Shown here in pieces: positions 46,470-58,729 of a stretch of DNA of 64,000 bases. Under the pieces are notes generated by a model that did not search any database, was not told the origin of the DNA, and saw only the letters and a list, made by a program, of their open reading frames with translations. The DNA is from Whitmania pigra (lineage: Eukaryota > Annelida > Clitellata > Hirudinida > Haemopidae), in contig JAJTWR010000335.1 in the NCBI GenBank assembly GCA_021613335.1, positions 1-64,000 of the forward strand, given 5' to 3'. The first letter of the stretch is position 1. Every line of letters starts with the position of its first letter. The position numbers were made by a program, and so were the translations under genes.

Positions 46470-49300
46470 GGTCCTGGTTCACTCTGCAAAGTTCAAGGTT
46501 GAAAGGTCAATGTTATAAGACCACTATCATAACTACATACACCGATAAGCAGGCAGGGGTTTGTAGACTGGTTTTATTTTTTATTGTCTTAAATGACAAA
46601 ACAGAAACAAAGCAGAATAGTCGCGCATAGTTTGCACAACAAGTGCACGCCGCTGACGACACTAATCATCAGACAATGATGAAGACGACGAGGATGAAGA
46701 TGAAGACGATGACGACGACGAGGATGGTCGTTCAATAAAATCCAAAACAGTACATCGATAATATCGATCGTCAGTTCAGTCTGGGTACTTTATAATAACT
46801 CGTTCGTCGTTGAAACAAATGTTTTTAAACATTTAACACCCAAAATAATTTAATTTAAAATAAAAATTGAGAGTAATTCTATTGAAACTATGGGTCACTT
46901 GGGTGCTGTATTAATATTATTATTTATTTTTTTATTATTTTTAAAGAAAAATAATGTTGTTCTGGAACAATGGATTCCAAGTACTTAAGAATCTCAAGTT
47001 AAGACCACAGCAATTGTAGTGATGTTATGCAGTTATACCCTGCTATTAATTACTATCCGTGTGGAACAATTTGATGATGATAATGATGATGATGATGATG
47101 ATGACGATGGTGGCGATAATGATGATGAACACATTTCTAGTGATGATCAACTGTGGTGTGATATTACGTGACAAATAATTATATTACATATTAACTCGTA
47201 CGGTAATTTGATGATTTAACGATTTAACTGTTCGTTAATAATTAGTATTTTAGTTAATAAAAATCGTTTTATCATGATCATCATTCAATTTATGTTGGGC
47301 TTCATTCATTCGTGGCATTCGACGGCCCATCAAGAAATGTAACAGGCAATCACACCTGAGAGTTTTATACAAGACCGTCCTCACCATCTTCCAAGATCAT
47401 CGTTCAGACGTCTCAAACATCCTCAACGGGAAGAAATAGGAGACTGCAAGTAATAGTGGATGCAGATGAAGCGCGGGAACTCGGAGTGCGCATTATTAAA
47501 ACTCCATTTTTAAATAATTAAATTAAATAAATAATCAAAAAGCGTGCAAAATTAAAACTCCATCCGAGAAAATCGTGGATGGTTTTGCACCGAGCATGGA
47601 AAGCAAAAATTGGAAAATGGAATAAACATCAACAACAACAACAACGGAGGATCTGAGATATCAGCTCCACTCGTTTGGCGCCAAGAAGGTCATGGGGTCA
47701 AAAAGTTCGAAGGGAATTAAATCGAAAATGCCGCCACTGTAACACAATGAGATACCATGCATCATCATCGTCGTCATCGTCATCATCAACATCATCATCA
47801 TCATCATCATGTAGATAAAGCTGGAGAATGAAAATTGAAATGAGATTCAAGTTACCAAGGATTGCCAAAGAATGGCAGCGTTCCAAAAGTTGCTATCACA
47901 TATCCTCATATCCTCATATCCTCATATCCTCATATCCACATATCCTCATATCCACATATCCACATATCCTCATATCCTCATATCCACATATCCTCATATC
48001 CTCACTTCATCGCATTAATCCCCGCAACCCTGCCATCCTGAAATGGCTCATTTCTCAGCAATTCGACGAGCAAAAAGGCTCATGAGATTTCAAAGTGATC
48101 TGTCCGATTGGATATATCATTACCACCACCATCACCATAATCATCACCGGGATGCATGGGCGGACAAATGGATGAACAGTAGAGGAGTATGATGGTATAA
48201 ATGATGAGAATGGGTGGATGAATGGATGGATGGATGAATGGATGTGAAGAAAGAACTTAATGACAATCGATGAAGCCTTAAAAATCATCACAACCCATTC
48301 CTAATTTGCATTAAGCTATTACCTAAGGACTGAACTTACTTTGAAAAGTTTCATCCTATCAATTTAAGTAGTGAATTATTATAATGATGTCTTGTAGATT
48401 AACCTAACCTCAATTTCAATGCTTCGTTTGAAAAAAGTTCAAAGCAGAGTGTGCACTCAATTCCGAGAGAAGGAAAAATGTGGGAAGTTGAAGGAGTGGG
48501 TAGAGTAGATTTTTAATGAGCAGACTAGAAGCATTGGGTGAACTGGGTAGTGCTTGTAAGAGTTGAAATAGCTTAAAGTGGTTTCAACCAGTTTTTGGCA
48601 CCAGTTCATAAATACATGAATAATACCTTATGTCCCTCGTTCTCGTTATCCATCCATCCACCCAACCATCCGCCCATCCATCCACCCAACCGTCCACCCA
48701 TCCAAACGACCAACGTCTGCCCTCTCCCAAGATATTGAGTGATGGAGAACATTTGCTAGCAATCATTGGAAGCACCGAAACTAGGTACAGAAATTATGAA
48801 CCATCTTAAATAACAGGATGGATGGATGGATGGATGGATTAACAAACGCATGAAGAAAAGGATGGCTGGGTGGATGTGTGGAATGAATGGTAAGGATGAA
48901 GGGATGTTATGAAGATCTTGAAGAATGTTCCATGAAGGAATTTTATGGCAGTAGTTGAAGCTCGTAAAAAATGTCAGACCACACATGTTTTAGGTATTCA
49001 TATTTTATATTCGCTCACATTTATTCACATGCAATTCGTCCAACCACATCCGATTAAAAAAAAATTAGCATATAAAGTATTATAATATAATATTTTCATA
49101 ATAATAAAATGTGCTGCACTAACAGCGTTAATCGTATTATGTAAATTTATTCTGTGAATAAACAAAACAGAAACTAGTAGTTACTACTCCAAATTGCCAA
49201 ACCATACGCAGGATGGGTATCTGGTCCAACTATTAGAACATGACAAAAAATAAATAATAAATTATGCAAATGAATTATGCATACTACAATTCCATCATCC
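46470..49300. other. Intergenic region between RhoGEF and the next gene
   Basis: Holds GAT tracts (47071-47110, 47762-47810), an 8-bp minisatellite at 47898-48004 and ATCC/ATGG tracts. No exon that continues the gene at 49333-50408 was found. Confidence 0.5.
47898..48004. repeat. 8-bp minisatellite (CATATCCT)
   Basis: About 13 head-to-tail units of CATATCCT with CATATCCA variants. Confidence 0.9.
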
Positions 49301-49332
49301 CCTCTTAAGATCCAATAAGCAAGACCTTATAC

Positions 49333-50408
49333 CTGAAGTCCCTATCAACGATGGAGTACGACTTGACGACGTTCGAAACCGTGTTTGACCTCTGCCTCGT
49401 GTGACAGGGTCGGTCATCGGTGTCGTCGGACAAGGTGGCCCTCTCCTCCCCTACGGGTTCTTCTTCATCTCTCTCGACGATAACCGGATGTTGTCGACGC
49501 GGCGTCTGCTGCCTTTGTCGCTGTCGCAGCCACCTGCGATCGGCCTCGGTCTCGATGTAACTTGTCTGCCTCTTAAGACTGGTGCTTCTCAACTTTTCGA
49601 AAGCCTCCGAACTGTTCTTGAAGCTCCACGTGTTACTCCTGCATACGGTCACCGCTTGCTGTCGTCTCATGTCCGGAACCTTTTCCATGCAGAGTTCGGC
49701 CTGCTCCTTCTTGTGACACTGCTCCCTGTCCACCGATATGAGCCTCTGTTGGGCCACGTTCTCCTTCTTCAGTTGGAAGAAACTCTCCCGTCTCGTCACT
49801 CCGGGTTTTCCCGTTTCTTTCAGCGGCGGAAGCGGTTGTTCTTCGTCGCCGCTGTCCTCGTCATCATCCTTCCACAAGAACCCCTTCGATTGTTTGGACA
49901 AGACCGGACATGACATTGGTTCCTTGTTCTGGGAGAGGAGACTGTCGAGTTTGACGAACTTCCTCGAGCCCGAAAAGATCTTCGCCTCGACTTCACCACT
50001 CACTGGGAAGCTCTTTTCCAGCTCGCTGGAAAACTGGAAGTTAAAGTCTCTGCGCGGCTTGCAGTCCGACGACGACGACGACGACGATGACCCTATATGA
50101 GGATAACTGGCTGGGTTCAAGATCATCAAGCGCGGACCTGCAGACCTGTTCCTCTTTTGGGAACCCCTCTTCTGACTCTCACCGACCTTGGCTTCGCCAT
50201 CCACGTCCGACGATCCACCGTGATGGTCTCGGATCTCCGAGGATGGAGTAGCGGGACTGCTGTTGCTCTGCAGAGAAAGTTGAAAATGGAGCGAGGAAGA
50301 ATCCACCTCGTCTGTCAACATTCTCAGTATCTCATCAGAGCTGTCTAACTTTTCGCTTTCGGATCTGTCATCCGTCGCATCAATCGAGTCGCTAGGTTGA
50401 TCTGCCAT
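49333..50408 (-). CDS. First exon of an unidentified Ser/Arg-rich protein, possibly GTPase-related
   Basis: A 358-codon exon opens at ATG 50408 (MADQPSDSIDATDDRSESEK). It is acidic at first, then basic and Ser/Gln-rich (RRQHPVIVERDEEEPVGE, RPCHTRQRSNTVSNVVKSYS) and looks disordered, with Arg/Ser phosphorylation-type sites. GC content is higher than in its surroundings, as for real exons here. The frame ends …DFRYKVLLIGS-stop. A strong donor (AG/gtataag) lies just before RYKV, so the exon probably ends at 49333. RYKVLLIGS itself resembles the first strand of Ras-like GTPases, especially RGK proteins with long N-terminal extensions, but no GxxGK(S/T) follows and no downstream exon was found. 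Confidence 0.65.
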
Positions 50409-50754
50409 GCTTCAGTTGTCTCTGATCACGAAACGAAAACAACCAACCGAAAAAGTTACGACTCTCCTCAGGCCTGGAAAAACCAACTATTTCCAGACAA
50501 TTTTATCATTCCCTCTCGAGCACTACTCATAATACTCGCTCTCGATGTTGAAAAACGAAAGGCCAAAAAGAATATATCAGTACTATTTCTCCTCGGAAGT
50601 CTGCTACAAGTGTAGAAGTATCTATGAGGAGACTGGGAGGAGTAAATTGATCTTTTTTGATAGAAAAATGGCGGCAAATTCCAGACTGTGAAAATCCGTC
50701 GCAACGACAAGAACAAACAGACAAACAGGTTAACCCAATATGGTGAAATCCTCA

Positions 50755-50756
50755 GC

Positions 50757-50803
<47 letters not shown>

Positions 50804-50845
50804 TATTATTATTATTAGTTACTGTTATTGTTATTATTATTATCG
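50755..50845. repeat. ATT microsatellite
   Basis: About 28 ATT triplets upstream of the unidentified Ser-rich gene. Confidence 0.9.
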
Positions 50846-51737
50846 GTTAAATAATTACTGAGCGGTCCGTATAGTAATTGGTAAGTAGCCAGCCAATTAA
50901 GATTCAGTTCTAATGATCGATTAGGGGTCCTTGATCAATGCGCCACCATACTTCCAAGAGAACGATTTCCATTCGAGAAACGCCTTTCATCGACGAAGCC
51001 AACTTTACGAACGAGAAACCGAGATGATAATGATCTTCATTATAATATTAATAATATCAATAATAACAACAACACCAACAACTTATCATCGACTATTGTC
51101 GGATTGTTATTGTCGTCTTCTATAGTCTAGTTCCAGCTACTACTTGCTACTATCAGATCGGTCTTACTTCCAGAGAGTTCGAGGCGAAACTGCGCAATGA
51201 ATTGAGGAGCCAATATGATGATGTTGTTGCTCTATATAGGATGTGCATCACATACATCCACGAGTGAGTACCTACGCTTCCGAATCCGGCTGGCTGGGTG
51301 GATGGATAGATGGATGTATGGAAGAATGGAAGTAAAGGTAGAAGGAAGGATGGATGTTGAAAGCAAACGCGGATGGAAAAGCAACTGTTTGTTGTTGCCA
51401 GGCAACTCTTCTCGCAGCCATGGCAACGGTTTCTTTGGCGGGAGATTAGGGGAAAGACTGAGGAAGTGATCAGAAAGTTCCCGTAGAACCATTAGTGTGT
51501 TATTAACGGCTGCTTAGTTAAGTATTTATTTTGTGAACACATTAACCCCTGTCGATCTTGATTATTGTTATTATTATTAAATAAAAATTTGCTGTTACCA
51601 AGTTTACATTATTAACAGCCTTCGAGAGTATCGTTACTTTCTGGATAATTACATCTAATAATGTACCGCCATGAAAAATGTGTTAATGAAATTTCAACTG
51701 CTTCCTCTTCTAACTCCTCTCCATCAACAGGTTCTAG

Positions 51738-51915
51738 ATCATCATAATCATCATCATCACCACCACCACCACCATCACCATCACCATCATCATCATCAAC
51801 ATCGTCGTTGTCGTCGTCGTTATCATTATCATCATTGTCATCATCATCATCATCGTCGTTGTCGTCGTCGTCATCGTCATCATCATCATCATCATCATCA
51901 TCGTCGTCATCATCA
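51738..51915. repeat. ATC/GTC microsatellite
   Basis: Mixed ATC, ACC and GTC triplets. No gene. Confidence 0.9.
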
Positions 51916-52177
51916 ACTTTGTTATGGGCTCAAAAATCACTTCTGAATCCCCAACATATGTTATAGTGTTATGAATATTCACCATGGTCGACGGCAGGAA
52001 ACCATCTTACTGATGATGATAATGATAATGAAGGCTGTGCTGCCGCTGCTGCTGCTGCTGCTGATGATGATGATGATGTAACTAGCCTCTCAAATAAAAA
52101 AACCTATACTTCAGCAACCTAATAAATTGGTTAACAAATAATGTCGGCATGGGTGGACGGAGGGCTGGTTGGACGGG

Positions 52178-52284
52178 CGGATGGATGGATAAATGGATGG
52201 ATGGATGGATGGATGGATGGATGGATGGATGGATGGATGGATGGATGGATGGATGGATGGATGGATGGATGGATGGATGGATGG
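52178..52284. repeat. ATGG tetranucleotide array
   Basis: About 24 almost perfect ATGG units; the complement of the ATCC array at 53976-54135. Confidence 0.95.
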
Positions 52285-53975
52285 GCGACGGACTGTTATC
52301 TCGAAAGTCTGCGAATGTGAGCGCATGTTATTGTTATGGAATTCTCCAATCCCAGAACTCAGGAAGGATAAATAAACAGACGTTGAAAAGGCAAACGTGA
52401 GACGTCATTTGGTGAATTTGAAATTCCCCTCCTCCTCCTCATCCCCCTCTCTTCCTCCCCCTCTTCCATTTCTTGACACCGTTAGTGGAAGCATCACGTG
52501 ACTATCAAACATTAACTTATGACTATCATAACGTTTGTGATACTGGTCATCGTCATCATCATGATCATCATCATCATCGTCGTCATTATCGAGGCTCGTG
52601 CTGTTTTGTTTACAAACAAAATAGCGAAAAAGATTCAACGTCAAAGTCGAGTTCGAAGATCTTGCATCGTGTTCGGTACACATTCAGTGATGAATGACGA
52701 TGACAACAACGACGACGACGACGATGATGACGGTGATTATGATGTTTTTCTCTTAGTTTCGATAAAAACATGTTCGGCTATATTTATATTATCATTCTTA
52801 GCAGTTTTATGGAATTTTATATTTCAAATGTGACTAAATCGTACAAACTGGACAGGGAAGTAAAGATGGACCACCACTGATGATGATTACCAAGATCATG
52901 ATCATGATAACGATAATAATAATGATGATGATAATATTTTTCTTTGTTTTGTGTTTTTTTAATTTTATTGAAAAACCAAAACCAAGTGAAACTTGTAGCT
53001 CAAAAGGTAAAGCACTTCCTACAGCCGTGCCGATGATGATGATGATGACGATGACGACGACGACGACGATAATGATCTTGATCTTGACTGAATCACCAAT
53101 TAATCGTCATCACTGTCGTCGTCTTCATCATCATCATCATCATCATCATCGTCACTTTGAAGCCTGAGAAAGAAATAAACAGTTCCCCTCTACGAAACTC
53201 ACCATCTCTCCTCGCCAACCAATCCACCGACGAGCAACAACACCTCACAACATCATCGTCGGAATGCAATTCCCATGATCAAGACTGATGGATGGATGGA
53301 TGGATGAATGAATGAATGAATGAATGAATGAACAAATGAATGAATGAACGAACGAATGAACAAGTAGCTCGATTGACACGAATGGTGTGGTGGATAGGCT
53401 GAAAGGCGAGTGAATGACTTTGACGTAAGAAGGGTATGGAAAGACTGGGAAAAGAAATAATAAACTTTCCAACAACAAAAATTATCAACCTGGTCTCATT
53501 CATTCATTCTCGAACAACGACATCTGGACTCGAGCATATCAAAAAGTACACAAGCGATTTCAACTAACAGGCGTTGTGATAACGATTCCGACGGTTTTGA
53601 TAATAGTAATGGTAGTGATAATGACTACAAGTAAGTGACGAATATGACCGCTACTGGAGACAAAACACCACACTTTTTCTCAAGCACCAACAATTCACCT
53701 CCATTCACTTCAGGCCTCAACAACAACAACAACAACAGCTGCAGCAACAAGAACAACAGTGACTTCTAGAACAACAACAACAATTCCCCATTCGGAGAAT
53801 CCACTTAACCTGATTATATATAAGCTTAGGAATCCTTTTATATAGGTCATCGTATGCATACACACGCAAACAGAAAGAGTCTGAGAAACTGACAGTGAAT
53901 GGACATGAACATCCAGTAGAAGAATGCAGTCCACACGAGAAACCGGAGCAAAACAAAAGCCCACCACAACTCCAT

Positions 53976-54135
53976 CCACCCATCCATCCATCCATCCATC
54001 CATCCATCTATCCATCCATCCATCCATCCATCCATCCATCCATCTATCCACCCATCCACCCACCCATCCATCTATCCACCCATTCATCCATCCACCCATC
54101 CATCTATCCACCCATCCATCCACCCACCCACCCAT
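53976..54135. repeat. ATCC tetranucleotide array with TATC/ACCC variants
   Basis: About 40 units. Long frames across it (IHPS repeats, or MDGW on the other strand) result from the 4-bp period read over 12 bp. Confidence 0.95.
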
Positions 54136-54454
54136 CAGGGTCGCCAATGAGAGACCCAGGGCCGGGTAATGTTTTAAGGCAAGCCCTGGTTTTAAAATAT
54201 TGCAATAATGACCCTTGTTTTGCCTTTCCACTGCCAAATCATCATACCAGGGGTCACAGACCGACCTGCCTAGGAGTCCGCAATTTTTGTCGGTGGCCCT
54301 GCCAGAGGTCCCTCAAGCCGGAGATTCATTCATCTCTTCACTTCTCATTCCCGCCGTTGCCATCTCGACGCCGTTTACGAGCCGCTCGTATGCTATTAAT
54401 ATAAATTCTGGAATTCCACGGTGTAAGTTAGCTCCGGTATGCACGGAAAATGAT

Positions 54455-54694
<240 letters not shown>

Positions 54695-54739
54695 GATGAT
54701 GCCTATGAAGATGGCCGTGGCGATGATTTCGGCGAAGAT

Positions 54740-55017
54740 TGTGATGACGATTTTGGTGAAAATGATGACGATTTTGGTGAAAATGATGGTGATTTTGGTG
54801 AAAATGATGGTGATTTTGGTGAAAATGATGGTGATTTTGGTGAAAATGATGACGATTTTGGTGAAAATGATGGTGATTTTGGTGAAAATGATGACGATTT
54901 TGGTGAAAATGATGGTGATTTTGGTGAAAATGATGGTGATTTTGGTGAAAATGATGGTGATTTTGGTGAAAATTATGGTGATTTTGGTGAAAATGATGGT
55001 GATTTTGGTGAAAATGA
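54740..55017 (+). repeat. 21-bp minisatellite (FGENDGD), ~13 copies
   Basis: Nearly perfect 21-bp units, reading FGENDGD or FGENDDD on the plus strand. All three plus frames and two minus frames stay open. No ATG outside the GAT tract, splice site or flanking coding context supports translation. Confidence 0.95.
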
Positions 55018-55401
55018 CGTGCGCTCCCTTCACATTGAGACACGCCAATATTCCGTTATGCTTACATTTTATTATTTACGAATTCACCAAAAATCAAGAC
55101 ACCTTTTCCTTTAGAAACTGGTTACGCCTTTATAATTATTAATATTAATACTAACATTATTGTGTAACTAATATCAATCTATTATTTATAACTGCAATCT
55201 GTAAAGTGTTACTCGAGAGCACAGCAGTCTATTAATCAAAGTAACATGTCTCAGGTGCATAAGACCTGACAAGGTGATAAATTGATGGATACTCATTAAT
55301 ATTCATCAACTCAATCAACGCCTCATTAATAATCGGTCAAGGTCGGTTATTTTCGGCTCCCACGTGGTGGCCGCCGGTTTAGATGAGGCGTCTGCTAATA
55401 C

Positions 55402-55471
55402 TGGTTAACTATCATGACCTAATTGCATAAGGTCATGATATTGGTTAACTATCATGACCTAATTGCATAAG
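55402..55471. repeat. 30-bp direct repeat with embedded hairpin
   Basis: An identical 30-bp unit (TGGTTAACTATCATGACCTA…) occurs at 55402 and 55442. TATCATGACC (55410) and GGTCATGATA (55431) form a 10-bp inverted repeat with an 11-nt loop. Confidence 0.85.
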
Positions 55472-56027
55472 TAGTCTTAGTATTACAAGTTGGTTGAATC
55501 TGCTTGTAAATGGGTTTATATAGGATCCAGAGTGATTGCATTGCATTCATTTTAATAAATAAAGCTGCATTCACTCCTCGTTGTCGTTGTTGTTGTTGTT
55601 GTTGTTGTTGTTTATTAATGTCCGTTACACACATGTAGCCGGACGATTAGGACGATGAATTTGAATCCATGCTCCGTTCATTCGACTGGCTCAGCAATCA
55701 TCAGTACGGGCACTCGAATCCATCCAGAAACATGGTGGGGATGATGTGGTAAAGTGTGTGTATATGTGTGTTTGTGTGTGCTTCGGACGGAGTACAAAAA
55801 AAAACGCCACTAACCCTGCTATGGACTCTGAACGATGAAGCAGCCCAGAGCAACCCTACAGGAGAAGAATGTCAACATCGAGAGAAAATACAAAACGAAA
55901 AGAAAAAGAGTTTATCAACAAGCGATGATTTGTGCATTATTTTGTTAACGACTTGATGCATGCCGGCGTACAGGATGGTTAAGCTTGCGTCGATTTAAAA
56001 ATAAAGACGTTATTATCATCAATAATA

Positions 56028-56061
<34 letters not shown>

Positions 56062-57127
56062 ATTTCCAAAAATACAATGCATGTACTGATCTTTTTTTGA
56101 AGGAGAATGGTTATACATTTTATTGTTTCATGGTTATACATTTCGTTGTTTCGTAATCTCCTTTACTGTCTTTTCTCTGTTTTAGATAACCTTCGATCGA
56201 TGCAGTAAGTGACGTGCAATAACATTAACATAACTAATAATAACAAGAAATAATAACTTGTTATTATAATACAACCCCTTAGCATCACCTGTTTCCAACA
56301 GGTAGTTAGGGCGGTTAATTAAACTTCAAAGCCAAGGCTTTCGATTGGATAATTAAAATTCTCAGGTGTGCACGAAATGCTCTCCATCCAGGTGATGCAC
56401 CTGTAGTGGTGGCATGCGATGAAATAATCTTGAATCACTCCGTGGATAACAAACAACATTGCTTGCATTCCGCGAACCGATGAAACCTTACGAGTGTTAT
56501 CATCAGTACTGCTATCATCATCAACACCGTCATCATCAGTACTGCTATCATCATCACCACCGTTATCATCAGCACTGCCATCATCATCACCGTCGTCATT
56601 TAATCGTCGGAGCCTTGCCACCATCGTCATGATCGTCATTATTTTTTATTATTGTTATTATTTGCGTAGTGAATTATATGACATTAAAGGTAAAAAAATA
56701 ATTTGAAATTATTGCATGGCGGAAAAACCACACCATGCTAAAGCATCATCATCAACATTATTAACGTTATTTTTACCTATACCATCATCATCATCATCAT
56801 CACCTTCGGTATGCAAACAAGGAACAAAGGTTCAAAGGTTTATACAACGGATGCAAATTAAGGTAACAAATACGTCTACCTGGAATACCTGAATTAAGTG
56901 AAAATATAGTAGGCTCATCATAACAATGACCGCCGTCATCATCATCATCATCAACGTCATCACACTAACGTCTTCGATGATTCATATTGATTGCACGAGA
57001 ACACAATAGCCACTCTGTCCACCAATGACGTCATCGACGTCATCATCGCAGTCGTCATCTTCATTGCAAGGTTGGACAGCGAATTGCAAACGGATTTCTG
57101 AACAATGAATTCAACAAAGTGAAAAAG

Positions 57128-57129
57128 CT

Positions 57130-57160
<31 letters not shown>

Positions 57161-57206
57161 CATCATCCATCGTCGTCGTCGTCATCATCATTATCGTCAT
57201 CATCAC

Positions 57207-57240
<34 letters not shown>
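57128..57240. repeat. ATC microsatellite
   Basis: Two ATC tracts around a GTC patch. Confidence 0.9.
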
Positions 57241-57241
<1 letters not shown>

Positions 57242-57503
57242 CAAACCTTTAGCTGCGTACCTCGACATTGCTGTCACTTAAGTGAACGACAACGAAGTAA
57301 CGATGATGATGATGACGACGACGACGACGATGGCATGTTTTCCATGACAACCAGCACTTAAAAAAGATGACTTTATTTTTTACTCGTTCAACTGGAAACA
57401 GCTTCAAGGAGGAAGGAGGTTCGTGCATCGGAGGAGAAAAATCATCGAAATTTATGGACTTGTTTACACCATTTTCCTCACCTCATGAACTTTACAAGTT
57501 GTT

Positions 57504-57518
57504 TTATTATTATTATTA

Positions 57519-57605
<87 letters not shown>

Positions 57606-57692
57606 TATTATTATCATTATCACTATCATTATTATTATCATTATCATTATTATTGTTATTGTTATTATTATTAATATTATTATTATTATTGT
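57504..57692. repeat. ATT microsatellite
   Basis: About 60 ATT triplets, degrading into ATC at the 3' side. Confidence 0.95.
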
Positions 57693-58680
57693 TGTTGTCG
57701 CAGTCACCACCATCATCAACTACAGCATCGTTGTCGTCACCATCACCATCACCGTCATCGTCAACAACATCATCACCATTATCATGCCACCATCAAATTG
57801 TATCTCAACAGACAACAGAGAATCTTTTAATTCCAGGTTATAAAAAGTGAACGCATTCAAACAATGGACCACACACTCGGATAGCACTTTCTTTCTTGAC
57901 ATCTCTCTTTCAATTGTGATGCAACTCTCACCAAATGCTCACTATCTCTCCTCAGGAATTTCAAGACATAGACTTTGCTGTTTGTTCGAATAGTTCCACA
58001 AACCGGGTTTCCGTCGAACGTAAAGGTGGTAAAGTGAAATCTGAATTACTTTGATAACATTTATTTATCTTGACCATGTTTAGCAACACCATCGACTATT
58101 GTTTATAATATAACATAATAATAATATATCAGTTATTATTATTATTATTATTGTTGTTGTTATTATTATTATTATTATTAAAATAAATACTAAATTATTA
58201 CATCAAAGTAGCAATAGAATCAACTATTGTTTATTAAATCAATATACATTATCATAATTTATGATGAATTCATGCCTCATGCATACGTAAGATTTATGAT
58301 TCATAATTATTTAACTTTGTCCTTGATGAATTACATTATTGTTGCAAGAGTTAAATGATGAGATATTTCTGATTACGTTTGTTATGAAATTGTTTAACGT
58401 ACATCTCATGAGAACACATTGATTGATTTAATACCAGCACAATCCTATAATAATGACAATAATAATAATGATGATGATGATAATAATAATAATAATAATA
58501 ATAACTTCATTGTATAATTAATCGTGCCTCTCGCAAACAGATACAAATTCTTTCGCGTAAATCAACGGACTTCTGAGAAAAAATTCTTATTTATAAAATA
58601 AAGTTTAAAAAAACCACGTTAAAATGTTGATAAAAACAATCGGAATGCAATGAATGTACTGCCGACGGAATGATTGCTAT

Positions 58681-58729
58681 CGGAACATCCAATATTCGGA
58701 ACATCCAATATTCGGAACATCCAATATTT
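58681..58729. repeat. 16-bp tandem repeat, three copies
   Basis: Three units of CGGAACATCCAATATT. Confidence 0.9.

Larger units (their letters stand above)
50850..53970. other. Microsatellite-rich intergenic region
   Basis: Besides the arrays listed separately I see only short GAT/ATGA tracts and no supported exon. Confidence 0.5.

Noticed and set aside
49401..50348. Plus-strand frames opposite the Ser-rich exon
   Set aside because: Shadows caused by the GC-richer exon on the minus strand.
53710..54404. Frames rich in IHPS or MDGW
   Set aside because: A product of the ATCC array, seen wherever ATCC or ATGG repeats occur (42585, 45254, 48584, 52111).
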